A stretch of DNA of 64,000 nt from contig NC_003910.7 in NCBI RefSeq assembly GCF_000012325.1, positions 2,418,001 through 2,482,000 on the forward strand, in the 5' to 3' direction. A program made the position numbers and the translations under genes. Below the pieces are notes generated by a model that saw nothing but the letters and a program-made list of their open reading frames with translations, ran no database searches and was not told where the DNA came from. Origin of the DNA: Colwellia psychrerythraea 34H. Its GTDB lineage: Bacteria > Pseudomonadota > Gammaproteobacteria > Enterobacterales > Alteromonadaceae. Positions 9,346 to 21,689 of this stretch are shown one piece after another; position 1 is the stretch's first letter, and the number at the start of each line of letters is the position of its first letter.

Positions 9346-12072
9346 ATGTCCGATCTGGCCAAACAAATAGTTCCAGTTAATATTGAAGATGAACTAAAAA
9401 CCTCCTATTTAGATTATGCCATGAGTGTAATAGTTGGGCGCGCATTGCCTGACGTTCGTGATGGCTTAAAACCTGTACATCGTCGGGTGTTATTCGCCAT
9501 GGATGTATTAGGTAATGATTGGAATAAAGCCTATAAAAAATCAGCCCGTGTGGTTGGTGATGTAATAGGTAAGTATCACCCTCATGGTGATACTGCAGTT
9601 TACGATACAATAGTTCGTATGGCACAGCCATTCTCCTTACGTTACATGCTTGTCGATGGACAAGGTAACTTCGGCTCTGTTGATGGTGATAGCGCAGCTG
9701 CAATGCGTTATACCGAAATTAGAATGTCTAAAATTGCACATTCTATTCTAGCCGATTTAGATAAAGAAACCGTTGATTTTGTACCTAACTATGATGGTAC
9801 AGAACATATACCAGCGGTTATGCCTACCCGTGTACCTAACTTACTCGTTAATGGTACTTCAGGTATTGCTGTTGGTATGGCAACCAATATTCCTCCGCAT
9901 AATTTAACTGAAGTTATCAATGCTTGTTTAGCACTTATTGATAACAGTGAATTAACGTTTGAAGAAATTTTAGAACATATCCCTGGTCCTGACTTTCCAA
10001 CAGCAGGTATTATTAGTGGTCGTGCAGGTATCGAAGAAGCATACCGAACCGGTCGCGGTAAAATAAAAATTCGTGCACGTGCAAGTATTGATGTTCATGA
10101 AACCACGGGTAAAGAAACAATAATTGTTCACGAACTACCTTATCAAGTAAACAAAGCACGCTTAATTGAAAAAATGGCTGAGCTTGTTAAAGATAAACGT
10201 CTTGAAGGTATTTCTGCTTTACGTGATGAGTCTGATAAAGACGGCATGCGTATGGTTATTGAAATCAAACGCGGTGAAGTAGGTGAAGTTGTTTTAAATA
10301 ACTTATACAAACTGACGCAAATGCAGGTTTCTTTCGGTTTAAATATGGTGGCATTAACCAATGGCCAACCGAAAATATTTAATATCAAAGAGATGTTAGA
10401 AGCATTTGTTTTGCATCGCCGTGAAGTTGTTACTCGTCGTACTATTTTCGAATTAAGAAAAGCACGTGACCGTGCTCATATCTTAGAAGGTTTATCCATT
10501 GCATTAGCAAATATAGACCCTATCATCGAAATGATTAAAAATTCGAATAACAGAAAAGAATCTGAAGAAAAGCTTATTTCCCAAGGTTGGGAACTCGGTA
10601 ATGTTGCTAACATGCTCAGCGAAGCGGGTAATGATGCAGCACGTCCTGAGTGGTTAGAACCTGAATATGGTATTCGTGATGGTTTATATTACTTAACCGC
10701 CGAACAAGCAAAAGCAATCGTCGACCTACAGTTATATAAACTATCTGGCATGGAACACGATAAAATTCTAAGCGAGTACAAAGCGTTATTAGACCTTATT
10801 GCAGAATTAATGCATATTTTGGCTACACCTGCTCGTTTAATGGAAGTGATTTGTGAAGAACTTGTTGCTATTCGTGATGAGTTTGGTGATGAACGTAGAA
10901 CTGAAATTACTAACGCTTCACATGATTTGTCTTTAGAAGACTTAATCACTGAAGAAGATGTTGTAGTGACACTTTCACATGAAGGTTATGTTAAGTATCA
11001 AGTCTTAAGTGATTACGAAGCTCAGCGTCGCGGTGGTAAAGGTAAAGCAGCGACTAAGATGAAAGAAGAAGACTTCATCGAACGTTTACTCGTGGCTAAT
11101 ACACATGACACTATTTTATGTTTCTCAGACCGTGGTAAATTATATTGGTTGAAAGTTTTCCAATTACCATTAGCAAGTCGTACCGCAAGAGGTAGACCTA
11201 TTGTAAACATCTTGCCATTAGAAAGTGATGAACGTATCACTGCTATCTTACCAGTACGTGATTATGCCGATGATAAATATATCGTTATGGCAACAGCTTC
11301 TGGTACGGTGAAGAAAACGCGTTTAGATGCCTACTCTAATCAACGTGCTAACGGTATTATTGCCTTAAACCTTCGTGATGATGATACCTTAATCGGTGTT
11401 GATATTACCGACGGTACTAACGATGTTATGTTGTTCTCGGATGCGGGTAAAGTTGTCCGCTTTAACGAAAAAGTACGTGATAGCGAAACAGGTGAAATAA
11501 AACTTGATCCAGAAACGGGTGAACAACGATGGGCGTTAAAACCAATCGGTCGTACCGGTACTGGTGTACGTGGTATCAAGCTTGAAGGTGAGCAAAAAGT
11601 TGTTTCGCTTATTATACCTAAGAATGATGGTCCAATCTTAACCATTACTGAAAATGGTTTTGGTAAGCGTACTGATTTAGCTGAATATCCAGCTAAGAGT
11701 AGAGCAACGAAAGGTGTTGTTTCTATTAAAGTTAGTGAACGAAATGGTAAGGTTGTTGGTGCAGTTCAAGTAGAAGATCTTGATGAGATAATGCTAATTA
11801 CTGACAGTGGTACTCTAGTTCGTACTCGTGTCAATGAAGTGAGCGTTATTGGTCGTAATACTCAAGGTGTACGTTTGATACGTACTGCTGATGATGAACA
11901 TGTGGTAGCACTACAACGTATTGATGAAATTGAAGAGCCAGCAGAGCTTGAAGAAGTTGCTGAGGGTGATGAAGTCATTGAAACAAGTGTGGAGCCCAGC
12001 TCTGAAGATAATCCAGAGCATAGCGCTCAACAGGATGTTGCTGATACCTCACAAGACGACAATCAAGAGTAA
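9346..12072 (+). CDS. gyrA: DNA gyrase subunit A
   Basis: 908 aa. Cleaves and rejoins DNA for negative supercoiling with GyrB. The catalytic tyrosine is Y122 in AAMRYTEIR. The quinolone-resistance-determining region reads [10 protein letters not shown], with T83 and D87 in E. coli numbering. Threonine at 83 occurs naturally in some species, so this is not by itself evidence of selected resistance. The GyrA-box RRGGKGK begins the C-terminal beta-pinwheel near residue 560. The tail after about 860 is acidic and low-complexity (many E/D), as in other gammaproteobacteria. Monocistronic, ending at a strong terminator. Confidence 0.98.
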   Translation: MSDLAKQIVPVNIEDELKTSYLDYAMSVIVGRALPDVRDGLKPVHRRVLFAMDVLGNDWNKAYKKSARVVGDVIGKYHPHGDTAVYDTIVRMAQPFSLRYMLVDGQGNFGSVDGDSAAAMRYTEIRMSKIAHSILADLDKETVDFVPNYDGTEHIPAVMPTRVPNLLVNGTSGIAVGMATNIPPHNLTEVINACLALIDNSELTFEEILEHIPGPDFPTAGIISGRAGIEEAYRTGRGKIKIRARASIDVHETTGKETIIVHELPYQVNKARLIEKMAELVKDKRLEGISALRDESDKDGMRMVIEIKRGEVGEVVLNNLYKLTQMQVSFGLNMVALTNGQPKIFNIKEMLEAFVLHRREVVTRRTIFELRKARDRAHILEGLSIALANIDPIIEMIKNSNNRKESEEKLISQGWELGNVANMLSEAGNDAARPEWLEPEYGIRDGLYYLTAEQAKAIVDLQLYKLSGMEHDKILSEYKALLDLIAELMHILATPARLMEVICEELVAIRDEFGDERRTEITNASHDLSLEDLITEEDVVVTLSHEGYVKYQVLSDYEAQRRGGKGKAATKMKEEDFIERLLVANTHDTILCFSDRGKLYWLKVFQLPLASRTARGRPIVNILPLESDERITAILPVRDYADDKYIVMATASGTVKKTRLDAYSNQRANGIIALNLRDDDTLIGVDITDGTNDVMLFSDAGKVVRFNEKVRDSETGEIKLDPETGEQRWALKPIGRTGTGVRGIKLEGEQKVVSLIIPKNDGPILTITENGFGKRTDLAEYPAKSRATKGVVSIKVSERNGKVVGAVQVEDLDEIMLITDSGTLVRTRVNEVSVIGRNTQGVRLIRTADDEHVVALQRIDEIEEPAELEEVAEGDEVIETSVEPSSEDNPEHSAQQDVADTSQDDNQE

Positions 12073-12087
12073 TTGTCGCATCAACAC

Positions 12088-12116
12088 TAAAAAGGCGGCT
12101 AATAACCGCCTTTTTT
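12088..12116 (+). terminator. rho-independent terminator of gyrA
   Basis: AAAGGCGG (12091-12098) pairs with CCGCCTTT (12106-12113), followed by T residues. Confidence 0.9.
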
Positions 12117-12175
12117 AATGTGTTTTTATAAGCAAATAAATATTTCAAATCGTAGTTAATAAAGTAGGAAAGATA

Positions 12176-13261
12176 ATGTCAGAAGTTTTTAATTTTTGTG
12201 CTGGTCCAGCTATGTTGCCGACACCTGTGATGGCAAAAGCACAACATGAGTTTTTAAATTGGCAAGGTACGGGTAGCTCTGTGATGGAATTAAGCCATCG
12301 TAGTGGTATTTACATTGCAATGGCTGAAAAAGCAGAAGCTGATTTACGTGAGCTTATGTCTATTCCTGATAATTATAAAGTTTTGTTTTGTCATGGTGGC
12401 GGACGTGGACAGTTTTCTGCTGTTCCATTGAATTTATTACCCACAGGACAAACTGCTGATTACATTGTTGATGGCTCATGGTCTAAAGCAGCAGCAGCCG
12501 AAGCAAAAAACTTTGGTGATATTAATGTTATTAACATCACCAAAGAAGATAATGGCAATATTAGTGTCCTTAACCCAACAGAATGGCCAATAAGTCCCAA
12601 CGCGGCTTATGTTCATTATTGCCCTAATGAAACCGTTAACGGTATCGAAATTAATGAAATACCAGAAACTAATGGTGTGCCTTTAGTTGCTGATATGTCA
12701 TCAACTATTTTATCCCATGAAGTCGACGTCAGTAAATTTGGCTTAATCTATGCTGGTGCTCAAAAAAATATCGGCCCATCAGGCTTAACCATTGTTATTG
12801 TTCGTGAAGACTTACTGGGTCATGCTCAAATAGCCACACCCTGTATTATGAATTACAAATTGGCTGCAGATAATGACTCAATGTATAATACTCCTCCAAC
12901 GTATGCTTGGTATCTTGCGGGTTTAGTATTCCAGTGGCTTAAAGATTTAGGTGGCGTAAAAGCTATTGCTAAAATTAATCAAACTAAAGCGGCGTTATTG
13001 TATCAAGCTATTGATGATAGTGACTTCTATCAAAATACTATTGATACCAAATATCGTAGCAAGATGAATATTCCTTTTTGGTTAAAAGATGAAAGCTTAA
13101 ATGATAAGTTTTTAAGTGAGTCTGAGGCTGCTGGTTTAACTGCACTCAAGGGCCATAGAATTGTAGGTGGCATGCGCGCAAGTATTTATAATGCAATGCC
13201 TATTGAAGGTGTACAAGCGCTTGTAGACTTTATGCAACAGTTTGAAAAGAGGAATAGATAA
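12176..13261 (+). CDS. serC: phosphoserine aminotransferase
   Basis: 361 aa, full length. PLP enzyme of serine biosynthesis that also acts in pyridoxal phosphate synthesis. The PLP lysine is K197 in [11 protein letters not shown]. The N-terminus [11 protein letters not shown] and HGGGRGQF are family signatures. AGGAAAG lies 5-6 bases before the ATG. aroA begins directly after the stop codon, so the two are one operon, the serC-aroA pairing common in gammaproteobacteria. Confidence 0.97.
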   Translation: MSEVFNFCAGPAMLPTPVMAKAQHEFLNWQGTGSSVMELSHRSGIYIAMAEKAEADLRELMSIPDNYKVLFCHGGGRGQFSAVPLNLLPTGQTADYIVDGSWSKAAAAEAKNFGDINVINITKEDNGNISVLNPTEWPISPNAAYVHYCPNETVNGIEINEIPETNGVPLVADMSSTILSHEVDVSKFGLIYAGAQKNIGPSGLTIVIVREDLLGHAQIATPCIMNYKLAADNDSMYNTPPTYAWYLAGLVFQWLKDLGGVKAIAKINQTKAALLYQAIDDSDFYQNTIDTKYRSKMNIPFWLKDESLNDKFLSESEAAGLTALKGHRIVGGMRASIYNAMPIEGVQALVDFMQQFEKRNR

Positions 13262-13262
13262 A

Positions 13263-14543
13263 GTGGAACAGTTAACATTAAATCCAATAGGTAAAATTAA
13301 TGGAGAAATATTTTTACCTGGTTCTAAAAGTTTATCTAACCGTGCCTTGTTAATTGCGGCGTTAGCTAATGGTGTTACAAAAATCACTAATTTATTAGTG
13401 AGTGATGACATCAACCATATGCTAAATGCGTTAAAAAGCCTTGGTATTGAATATACGTTAAGCGATTGTGGTACTGAGTGTACTGTTATCGGAAATGGTG
13501 GCTTTTTCAATGCTAAAAAACCATTGGAACTGTACTTAGGTAACGCAGGTACGGCGATGCGCCCATTGTGTGCTGCACTTGCGGCAAGCGAAGGTGAGTT
13601 TATCTTAACCGGTGAACCAAGAATGAAAGAGCGGCCGATTGGTCATTTAGTTGATGCTTTAGCACAACTTGATGCCGATATAGAATACTTGGAAAATAAA
13701 GATTACCCACCTGTAAAAATTAAAGGTAAAGCGTTAACTGGCAATACAGTGACCATTGATGGTTCTATATCGAGTCAGTTTTTAACTGCTATCTTGATGA
13801 TTGCACCTTTACTAGAAACCAATACCACAATAGAAATTGATGGTGAGTTAGTTTCCAAACCCTACATTGATATTACGCTTGATATTATGCGTAGATTTAA
13901 TGTCAGTGTTCAAAATAATGACTACAAGTCTTTCATCGTTAACGGTAAGCAGTCATATCAAGCGCTAGATAAATATATGGTGGAAGGTGATGCATCTTCT
14001 GCGTCATATTTCTTAGCAGCTGGCGCTATAAAAGGTGGTGAAGTTACTGTTCATGGTATTGGTAAGCTCAGTGTCCAGGGCGACAAACATTTTGCCGATG
14101 TTCTTGAAAAAATGGGTGCAGAAATTCATTGGAAGGATGAGTCAATCACTGTTATCGGTAAGCCGTTGACAGCAGTAGATATGGATATGAATCATATTCC
14201 TGATGCGGCAATGACTATTGCTACCACCGCACTTTTTGCGACAGGTACTACAACCATTAGAAATATATATAACTGGCGTGTAAAAGAAACAGACCGATTA
14301 AACGCAATGGCGACGGAACTAAGAAAGGTTGGAGCTGAGGTTGTTGAAGGCAAAGATTATATTTCAATTACTCCACCAAAATCACTGAAACATGCAGAAA
14401 TTGATACCTATAATGATCATAGAGTTGCTATGTGTTTCTCTCTTGTTGCTTTGAGTGATACCCCCGTTACTATTAATGATCCTAAGTGTACGGCGAAAAC
14501 ATTCCCAGACTATTTTGACAAGCTAGCACAAGTTTCTTGTTAA
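13263..14543 (+). CDS. aroA: EPSP synthase (3-phosphoshikimate 1-carboxyvinyltransferase)
   Basis: 426 aa from the GTG at 13263. An upstream TTG at 13242 lies inside serC, but the GTG is preferred because AGAGGA is about 10 bases ahead and the protein then begins [10 protein letters not shown], aligning with E. coli MESLTLQPIA. It makes 5-enolpyruvylshikimate-3-phosphate from shikimate-3-phosphate and PEP. Signatures are [24 protein letters not shown] and RVKETDRL. The [10 protein letters not shown] motif, with alanine after G, is that of the class I, glyphosate-sensitive enzymes. Second gene of serC-aroA. Confidence 0.96.
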   Translation: MEQLTLNPIGKINGEIFLPGSKSLSNRALLIAALANGVTKITNLLVSDDINHMLNALKSLGIEYTLSDCGTECTVIGNGGFFNAKKPLELYLGNAGTAMRPLCAALAASEGEFILTGEPRMKERPIGHLVDALAQLDADIEYLENKDYPPVKIKGKALTGNTVTIDGSISSQFLTAILMIAPLLETNTTIEIDGELVSKPYIDITLDIMRRFNVSVQNNDYKSFIVNGKQSYQALDKYMVEGDASSASYFLAAGAIKGGEVTVHGIGKLSVQGDKHFADVLEKMGAEIHWKDESITVIGKPLTAVDMDMNHIPDAAMTIATTALFATGTTTIRNIYNWRVKETDRLNAMATELRKVGAEVVEGKDYISITPPKSLKHAEIDTYNDHRVAMCFSLVALSDTPVTINDPKCTAKTFPDYFDKLAQVSC

Positions 14544-14576
14544 TAATGTTATAGAAAAACATTTTTGCGCGATATT

Positions 14577-14852
14577 ATACCAAACAGATTAATTAATTAG
14601 TCAGCTTAGAGCTACAATAGCGAGCTTAAAACAAGTAAAATGAGTTAAACATAGTTAGTTCTATATTTCATTCATTTTATGATGTTATTAGTTTGCTAAT
14701 GAGCTCCCAAAGGGCGAGTACCTAATAAAAGGTAAAGGCTTACATGCGGCGTTATTGATTTTGACAAGGGATAACCATTCTCTTCAAGTAATGCCTTGCC
14801 TCTAAGCCTTTTAATTCTCGCTAAGTGATCAATAAATTAGTCCGATTGGTAT
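14577..14852. mobile_element. MITE-like element with ATACCAA / TTGGTAT ends
   Basis: The 276-bp interval starts ATACCAAACAGATTAATTAA and ends with the imperfect inverted copy (TAATTTATT... family end TCCGATTGGTAT). It codes for nothing obvious. The last 22 nt (14831-14852) recur exactly at 20317-20338, and a related element with the same ends lies at 63800-63955. No clear target duplication was found, so the exact ends are approximate. Confidence 0.55.
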
Positions 14853-14874
14853 TACTCTATAAATCCCGTATAAT
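14846..14874 (+). promoter_or_regulatory. promoter of cmk, -35 box inside the MITE-like end
   Basis: A perfect -10 TATAAT at 14869-14874 is preceded by exactly 17 bp and then TTGGTA at 14846-14851 (4 of 6 to TTGACA). TTGGTA is the terminal repeat of the adjacent element. The start of transcription would be near 14881, leaving a leader of about 26 nt with GGAG before the ATG at 14907. Confidence 0.6.
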
Positions 14875-14906
14875 TGCGCCGATTTTCGATGTTAGGAGAA
14901 AAAAGT

Positions 14907-15587
14907 ATGCAGGAAAGCACACCAGTTATAACCATTGATGGCCCAAGTGGGGCTGGTAAAGGAACCGTTGCAAGGATAGTTGCGGACCAATTAGGTTGGC
15001 ACCTTCTTGACAGTGGGGCTATTTACCGCGTCTTAGCTGTTGCCATTCAACATCACCAACTTTCATTAGATGATGAAGAGCCTCTTATCCCTATGGCTGC
15101 ACATTTAGATGTTCAATTTGAAATTAATAGTCAAGGTGAAGCTAAAGTTATTTTAGAAGGTGAAAATGTTACTGAAATTATTCGTACTGAAGAAGTTGGC
15201 GGATTAGCATCGAAAGTAGCAGCATTTCCACGTGTTAGAGAAGCGCTATTACGAAGACAACGTGCATTTAGCGTTAGCCCTGGCTTAATTGCAGATGGTC
15301 GCGACATGGGAACCGTTGTTTTTCCGAAAGCTCCAGTAAAAATATTTTTAACTGCTAGTGCTGAAGAACGAGCTGACCGAAGATTTAATCAGTTGAAAGA
15401 AAAAGGAATTGATGTTAACATCGGGCGCCTTTTGGATGACATACGTCAACGAGATGAGCGAGATCAAAACCGCAAGGTAGCTCCTCTTATCCCGGCAGAA
15501 GGAGCGTTAACTATTGATTCTACTGATATTTCTATTACAGAAGTCGTCAATAAAATCCTTATGTTTGCCAATGGCAAATTAACGTAA
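14907..15587 (+). CDS. cmk: cytidylate kinase
   Basis: 226 aa from the ATG at 14907, which has TTAGGAG 8-9 bases ahead; E. coli Cmk has 227 aa. An earlier in-frame codon at 14874 would overlap the -10 box and is rejected. It phosphorylates CMP and dCMP. P-loop GPSGAGKGT near the N-terminus; LLDSGAIYR and [11 protein letters not shown] are family motifs, and the lid region has [10 protein letters not shown]. It precedes rpsA as in most gammaproteobacteria. Confidence 0.96.
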   Translation: MQESTPVITIDGPSGAGKGTVARIVADQLGWHLLDSGAIYRVLAVAIQHHQLSLDDEEPLIPMAAHLDVQFEINSQGEAKVILEGENVTEIIRTEEVGGLASKVAAFPRVREALLRRQRAFSVSPGLIADGRDMGTVVFPKAPVKIFLTASAEERADRRFNQLKEKGIDVNIGRLLDDIRQRDERDQNRKVAPLIPAEGALTIDSTDISITEVVNKILMFANGKLT

Positions 15588-15739
15588 AACACATACCTTT
15601 AAGTTAGCTAAATTTGTAATAACTGCTAGCATTAAAGAACTTTTAATAGAAAGCCTACTGTATGGATGCACTGGGCATACTTAACCACCCCATGAAACAA
15701 TGACGTTGAATGGATTAATAGCTGAGTTTATAACAAGTT

Positions 15740-17401
15740 ATGACTGAAAATTTTGCGCAACTTTTTGAAGAAAGTTTAAAAGAAATCGAAACACGTCCTG
15801 GATCAATCATCCGTGGAACAATCGTAGCCGTTAACAAAGACAATGTAATTGTTGATGCTGGCTTAAAATCTGAGAGTGTTATCTCAATTGATCAATTTAA
15901 AAACGCTGCTGGTGAAGTTGAAGTAGTTGTTGGCGATGAAATTGATGTAGCCTTAGATGCAACAGATGATGGTTTCGGTGAAACTATTCTTTCTCGTGAA
16001 AAAGCAAAACGTCACGAAGCATGGCAAGTGCTTGAAAAAGCATATGAAGAAAAAGAAACTGTTATCGGTGTTATCAACGGTAAAGTTAAAGGTGGTTTCA
16101 CTGTTGAAGTTAGCGATATCCGTGCTTTCTTACCAGGTTCATTAGTAGATGTTCGTCCAGTACGTGACACTGCTCACCTTGAAGGCAAGCCTCTAGAATT
16201 TAAAGTTATTAAGCTTGATCAAAAGCGTAATAACGTAGTTGTTTCACGTCGTGCTGTAATCGAAGCTGAAGGCAGTGCAGAACGTGATGAATTACTTGAG
16301 TCATTAGCAGAAGGCCAAGAAGTTAAAGGTATCGTTAAGAACCTTACTGACTACGGCGCATTTGTTGACTTAGGCGGCATTGATGGTTTATTACATATCA
16401 CAGATATGGCTTGGAAACGCGTTAAGCACCCAAGTGAAATCGTAAATGTTGGTGATGAAATACAAGTTAAAGTATTGAAATTCGACCGTGAGCGCACTCG
16501 TGTATCTCTAGGTATGAAGCAGTTAGGCGAAGATCCATGGGTAGCAATTGCTAACCGTTACCCAGAAGGTTCTAAACTTTCTGGTCGCGTAACTAACTTA
16601 ACTGACTACGGTTGTTTCGTTGAAATCCAAGAAGGCGTTGAAGGTTTAGTTCACGTTTCTGAAATGGATTGGACTAACAAAAACATCCACCCATCTAAAG
16701 TTGTTAACTTAGGTGACACAGTAGAAGTTCTAGTATTAGAAATTGACGAAGAACGTCGTCGTATTTCTTTAGGTCTTAAACAGTGTATTGCTAACCCTTG
16801 GGAAGAGTTTGCTAAAAACTTCAACAAAGGCGACAAAGTATCAGGTAAGATCAAGTCAATTACTGACTTCGGTATCTTCATCGGTCTTGACGGCGGCATT
16901 GATGGTTTAGTTCACTTATCTGATATTTCATGGGCTGGCGGTGAAGAAGCTGTTCGTGATTATAAGAAAGGCGATGAAATCGACGCTATCGTTCTTCAAG
17001 TTGACCCTGAACGTGAGCGTATCTCGTTAGGCGTTAAACAAGCTGAAGACGACCCGTTCAATATGTATCTTGCAGATAAGAAAAAAGGTGCTATTGTTAC
17101 TGGTAAGGTAACTGAAGTTGATGCTAAAGGCGCAACTATCTTGTTAGCTGAAAGTGTTGAAGGTTACCTACGTGTTAGCGACATTTCTGTAGAGCGTATC
17201 GAAGATGCATCTACAGTATTAAAAGTTGGTGACGACGTTGAAGCTAGATTTATGGGTGTGGATCGTAAGAACCGTACTATTAGTCTATCTATCAAAGCAA
17301 AAGATCAAGCTGATGAACGTGAAGCAATGGATAACCTAAACCAAGTAGAAGAAACTGGTTTAAGTGCTATGGCTGCTGCGTTTAAAAACGCTAAAAACTA
17401 A
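15740..17401 (+). CDS. rpsA: 30S ribosomal protein S1
   Basis: 553 aa. Six S1 RNA-binding repeats fill the protein, visible by recurring motifs such as [37 protein letters not shown] and [19 protein letters not shown]; the first two domains bind the 30S subunit. Needed for initiation on structured mRNAs. The 152-bp leader after cmk is the place where S1 autoregulates its own translation in E. coli; no obvious Shine-Dalgarno precedes this ATG, in keeping with that. Ends at a strong terminator. Confidence 0.98.
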   Translation: MTENFAQLFEESLKEIETRPGSIIRGTIVAVNKDNVIVDAGLKSESVISIDQFKNAAGEVEVVVGDEIDVALDATDDGFGETILSREKAKRHEAWQVLEKAYEEKETVIGVINGKVKGGFTVEVSDIRAFLPGSLVDVRPVRDTAHLEGKPLEFKVIKLDQKRNNVVVSRRAVIEAEGSAERDELLESLAEGQEVKGIVKNLTDYGAFVDLGGIDGLLHITDMAWKRVKHPSEIVNVGDEIQVKVLKFDRERTRVSLGMKQLGEDPWVAIANRYPEGSKLSGRVTNLTDYGCFVEIQEGVEGLVHVSEMDWTNKNIHPSKVVNLGDTVEVLVLEIDEERRRISLGLKQCIANPWEEFAKNFNKGDKVSGKIKSITDFGIFIGLDGGIDGLVHLSDISWAGGEEAVRDYKKGDEIDAIVLQVDPERERISLGVKQAEDDPFNMYLADKKKGAIVTGKVTEVDAKGATILLAESVEGYLRVSDISVERIEDASTVLKVGDDVEARFMGVDRKNRTISLSIKAKDQADEREAMDNLNQVEETGLSAMAAAFKNAKN

Positions 17402-17459
17402 TATTCCTTAACCGGATATAGTTTTACTTTGCAATGGTGCTGTAATTACTACAGCAGGT

Positions 17460-17506
17460 GAAAAGAGTATTTATCACTATCGTGGTGATACTCTTTTCTT
17501 ATTTTT
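17460..17506 (+). terminator. rho-independent terminator of rpsA
   Basis: GAAAAGAGTAT (17460-17470) pairs with ATACTCTTTTC (17488-17498) with an inner CAC/GTG stem, followed by a T-rich tract. Confidence 0.85.
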
Positions 17507-17594
17507 AACGCCATTGGCGGAGCCAATTTTTACTATAATTTTTATACTAATTAGTAATAATTGCGCGGTGCTAGGTAAATACTGAGAGGTCAGA

Positions 17595-17882
17595 ATGACT
17601 AAGTCAGAACTTATTGAAAAATTAGCCGATAAATTAAGTCATTTATCCGCTAAAGAAGTGGAAAAATCTATAAAAGAAATTTTAGAATTGATGGCGCAGT
17701 CCTTGTCAAAAGGAGAGCGTATTGAAATTCGAGGTTTTGGAAGTTTTTCATTGCATTATCGTGCTCCACGAGTTGGCAGAAATCCAAAAACTGGTGAATC
17801 GGTTGAGTTAAGCGGTAAATACGTTCCTCACTTTAAACCAGGCAAGGAGTTACGTGAAAGAGTTAATCTTTCTGTAGCATAA
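17595..17882 (+). CDS. ihfB: integration host factor subunit beta
   Basis: 95 aa, full length. DNA-bending nucleoid protein acting with IhfA. The signature [25 protein letters not shown] region holds the proline at the tip of the beta arm that intercalates DNA. AGAGGT lies 6-7 bases before the ATG. Placed between rpsA and lapA as in E. coli. Confidence 0.96.
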   Translation: MTKSELIEKLADKLSHLSAKEVEKSIKEILELMAQSLSKGERIEIRGFGSFSLHYRAPRVGRNPKTGESVELSGKYVPHFKPGKELRERVNLSVA

Positions 17883-17913
17883 ATTGCAAAGCTAACTAAA
17901 AAATTAGATAATA

Positions 17914-17942
17914 AACGGCATGTTAACCATGCCGTTTTTTTT
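17914..17942 (+). terminator. rho-independent terminator of ihfB
   Basis: AAACGGCATG (17914-17923) pairs with CATGCCGTTT (17929-17938), with T residues to 17942. lapA starts only 22 bp later, so lapA must depend on readthrough or on a promoter overlapping this hairpin. Confidence 0.85.
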
Positions 17943-17963
17943 GGGCAGAATTTGATAAGGCTG

Positions 17964-18215
17964 ATGAAAGTGCGATTATATCTAACACTCTTTTTAATTT
18001 TAGTTTTACTTGCCGTAGCGTTTATTTTCGGTAGCCAAAACGATCAATTACTTACATTAAACTATTTGGTTGCGCGTACAGAAATAACTGTAGCTGCCGC
18101 CGTAAGTTTATTTACCGGATTAGGTTTTGCATTAGGCCTGCTTGTTACTATTCTTTGGCGTATAGTACGAAAAAGTAAAAAGGCACTCGCGAAAAATAAA
18201 TCCCAGGAAAAGTAG
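17964..18215 (+). CDS. lapA: LapA family inner-membrane protein
   Basis: 83 aa from the ATG at 17964, which has AAGG 4 bases ahead; an upstream TTG at 17952 is less likely. Two membrane segments (about residues 3-21 and 37-60) flank the conserved SQNDQLLTLNYL loop, and the tail is basic. LapA works with LapB in control of LPS amount through LpxC turnover. Pairs with lapB 49 bp downstream. Somewhat shorter than E. coli LapA (102 aa). Confidence 0.85.
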   Translation: MKVRLYLTLFLILVLLAVAFIFGSQNDQLLTLNYLVARTEITVAAAVSLFTGLGFALGLLVTILWRIVRKSKKALAKNKSQEK

Positions 18216-18264
18216 ATAATACTATTTGTCCTAATCCTCTTTATAACTTGTCTCAAGAGCGCTA

Positions 18265-19434
18265 ATGATTGAATTACTCTTTTTATTATTACCCGTTGCC
18301 ATGGCCTATGGCTGGTTTATGGGCCGTAATAGCATCAAACAAAACCAACAAATTGCAAAACAAGATTTATCGATAAAATACTCAACAGGGTTGAATTATT
18401 TATTATCTAATCAACAAGATAAGGCTATCGATTCACTGCTTGATGCTTTAAAAGTTGAGGACGATAGTGTTGAAGCCCATTTCGCTATGGCCAATTTATT
18501 CCGTAAACGTGGCGAATTAGACCGTGCATTAAAAGTTCATGAACATCTTGTTAGACTTAATCACTTGCCTACTAAAGATAAGCAGCAAGCGGTCTTTGAG
18601 TTAGGAAAAGACTTTTTAAGCGCAGGTTTATATGACCGTGCTGAAACCATGTTTATTAAATTATTAAAGTCAAAGGACTACGGTCTAAAATCTTTAACCT
18701 ATTTATTAAAAATATTTCAATCCACTAAAGATTGGCAGCAGGGCATAGATAGACAAAAGTTAATTGTTAAATATAACGATAAACGTTCACTGCATACGTT
18801 AGCTAATTTTTATTGTGAATTAGCAACAACGGCTTTTGAAAAAGATCAATTTATTGAGGTGATTGAATTACTAGAGCAAGCACTTTTACTCGATCCCAAT
18901 TCATGCCGCGCTAATTGGTTGATGGCAAAGATTTATGAAAACCACGAGCAATGTGAGTTAGCGGCTAAGTGTTACCAAGCCATCTATCATCAAGATAATG
19001 AGTTCTTTCCTGATGTTATTGACCCTATGTTAGCTTGTTATACTCGATTAGATGCACTGGATGAATTCTATAGTTTTATTAAAAAGGTTTATGACGAGAC
19101 AGCTAGCTCTAGTGCCTTAATTTGTTATCTTAGCCATGTTGAAAATAAACACGGTAAGAAGAAGGCACTAGATTTTATTCTGTCAGCATTAAAGCGTAGA
19201 CCGACTATTCGTGGCTTCGAACACTTTGTAAATATGCAAATGACTCCCTCTAATACTGATGTTAGCAATACTAGTTTAGATTTAATTAAAGAATTAATTA
19301 GTGAATATTTAAAAGTTAAGCATAGATACAGTTGTCGTACTTGTGGTTTTGACAGTTCAACCCATTATTGGTCATGCCCATCATGTCACGAGTGGGAACA
19401 GCTTAAACCAGTGCGTGGTCTCGAAGGCGAATAA
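18265..19434 (+). CDS. lapB: LapB, LPS assembly protein with TPR and rubredoxin domains
   Basis: 389 aa, the same length as E. coli LapB. An N-terminal membrane anchor (about 1-18) ends in GWFMGR. TPR helices fill about 35-320. A rubredoxin-type zinc site at the C-terminus is formed by C357, C360, C371 and C374 (CRTC and CPSC). LapB delivers LpxC to FtsH and so limits LPS synthesis. The order lapA-lapB-pyrF is as in E. coli. Confidence 0.95.
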   Translation: MIELLFLLLPVAMAYGWFMGRNSIKQNQQIAKQDLSIKYSTGLNYLLSNQQDKAIDSLLDALKVEDDSVEAHFAMANLFRKRGELDRALKVHEHLVRLNHLPTKDKQQAVFELGKDFLSAGLYDRAETMFIKLLKSKDYGLKSLTYLLKIFQSTKDWQQGIDRQKLIVKYNDKRSLHTLANFYCELATTAFEKDQFIEVIELLEQALLLDPNSCRANWLMAKIYENHEQCELAAKCYQAIYHQDNEFFPDVIDPMLACYTRLDALDEFYSFIKKVYDETASSSALICYLSHVENKHGKKKALDFILSALKRRPTIRGFEHFVNMQMTPSNTDVSNTSLDLIKELISEYLKVKHRYSCRTCGFDSSTHYWSCPSCHEWEQLKPVRGLEGE

Positions 19435-19614
19435 AAATTAGCTTCTTTGCTACTTTCATCAATATTTTTTGTCAACCGTACTCACTGACTACCGTCAGCT
19501 CCGTGCGCTTTCCTCAATATTGAAGAAACTAGCTGTGAATCTAGCATTTATTAATTTAACTTGAACAGTAATAGCGATTTAAATCGCGAGAAAGAATTGA
19601 GAATAGGAAAAACC

Positions 19615-20310
19615 ATGAACGATCCAAAAGTAGTTGTCGCCTTAGACTTTGATAGAAAACAAGATGCCTTATCTTTTGTTGATAAGATTCAGCCTACAGA
19701 TGCCCGCTTGAAAGTTGGCAAAGAAATGTTTACTTATTTCGGCCCTGAATTTGTTAAGCAATTAACAGGTAAGGGATTTGATGTTTTTCTTGATCTTAAA
19801 TTTCATGATATCCCTAACACGGTAGCAAAAGCGGTTACGGCTGCGGCAGACTTAGGTGTATGGATGGTGAATGTTCATGCCAGTGGTGGTAGTCAGATGA
19901 TGACTAAAGCAAAACAAGCATTAGATAATTATGGCAACGATGCGCCATTATTAATAGCGGTAACCGTACTTACAAGTATGGGTCAAGAAGACCTTCATGG
20001 CTTAGGTATTAATAAAACACCAGCAGAGCAAGTTAACTTTTTAGCTAACTTAACAAAACAAAGCGGCTTAGATGGCGTTGTTTGTTCAGCTTGGGAAGCA
20101 GAGCAATTAAAGGCTGACTTGGGTAAAGAGTTTAAACTGATTACGCCAGGAATTAGACCTGCGGGCTCAGCACAAGACGATCAACAACGTATTATGACTC
20201 CAAAACAGGCAATTGATGTTGGCGTAGACTATTTGGTGATCGGACGTCCAATTACCAAAGCTGTTGATCCTCAATTAGTATTACAACAAATTAACGGTAC
20301 CATCCGCTAA
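19615..20310 (+). CDS. pyrF: orotidine 5'-phosphate decarboxylase
   Basis: 231 aa from the ATG at 19615 (AGGAAAAA just ahead); the longer frame from a TTG at 19561 adds a non-family tail. Final step of UMP synthesis. Active-site residues D11, K33, and D60-x-K62-x-x-D65 (LDLKFHD) are present; the phosphate-binding TPGIRP is near residue 182. About 180 bp separate it from lapB, so it may have its own promoter. Confidence 0.96.
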   Translation: MNDPKVVVALDFDRKQDALSFVDKIQPTDARLKVGKEMFTYFGPEFVKQLTGKGFDVFLDLKFHDIPNTVAKAVTAAADLGVWMVNVHASGGSQMMTKAKQALDNYGNDAPLLIAVTVLTSMGQEDLHGLGINKTPAEQVNFLANLTKQSGLDGVVCSAWEAEQLKADLGKEFKLITPGIRPAGSAQDDQQRIMTPKQAIDVGVDYLVIGRPITKAVDPQLVLQQINGTIR

Positions 20311-20316
20311 GTCATT

Positions 20317-20338
20317 AATAAATTAGTCCGATTGGTAT
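20317..20338. repeat. solo copy of the MITE-like terminal sequence
   Basis: These 22 nt are identical to 14831-14852, the right end of the MITE-like element before cmk. No partner end was found nearby, so it seems to be a solo end or a small deletion relic. Confidence 0.7.
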
Positions 20339-20364
20339 CATTGAATTTTTACTATCGCGTAAAC

Positions 20365-20396
20365 AAAAAAAGCTAGGTCAATGACCTAGCTTTTTT
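20365..20396. terminator. bidirectional terminator between pyrF and gapA
   Basis: AGCTAGGTCA (20371-20380) pairs with TGACCTAGCT (20382-20391), flanked by an A-run on one side and a T-run on the other, so it can serve both converging genes. Confidence 0.9.
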
Positions 20397-20429
20397 ATTT
20401 ATATAGATTTGATTTATATAAAATATTAC

Positions 20430-21482
<1,053 letters not shown>

Positions 21483-21689
21483 TTAATACAAGGAAAAGAT
21501 GCTATTTATGACGGGTAATTTCAATTTTATGGTAATATTTTGACTAAATTACGAAAATACTATTATTGAGCTTATTTATTTATTCATTTTGTACAATACT
21601 TTTCAAAATAGATGGTAGAATGCGAAAAATTTTGAAGAATAGCCGATTAATTTAAGCTATTGACCTTATTTGATACAGGATAAACATTT

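Noticed and set aside
9421..9430. GyrA T83 taken as a quinolone-resistance mutation
   Set aside because: Threonine at this site is natural in several species, and nothing here shows selection.
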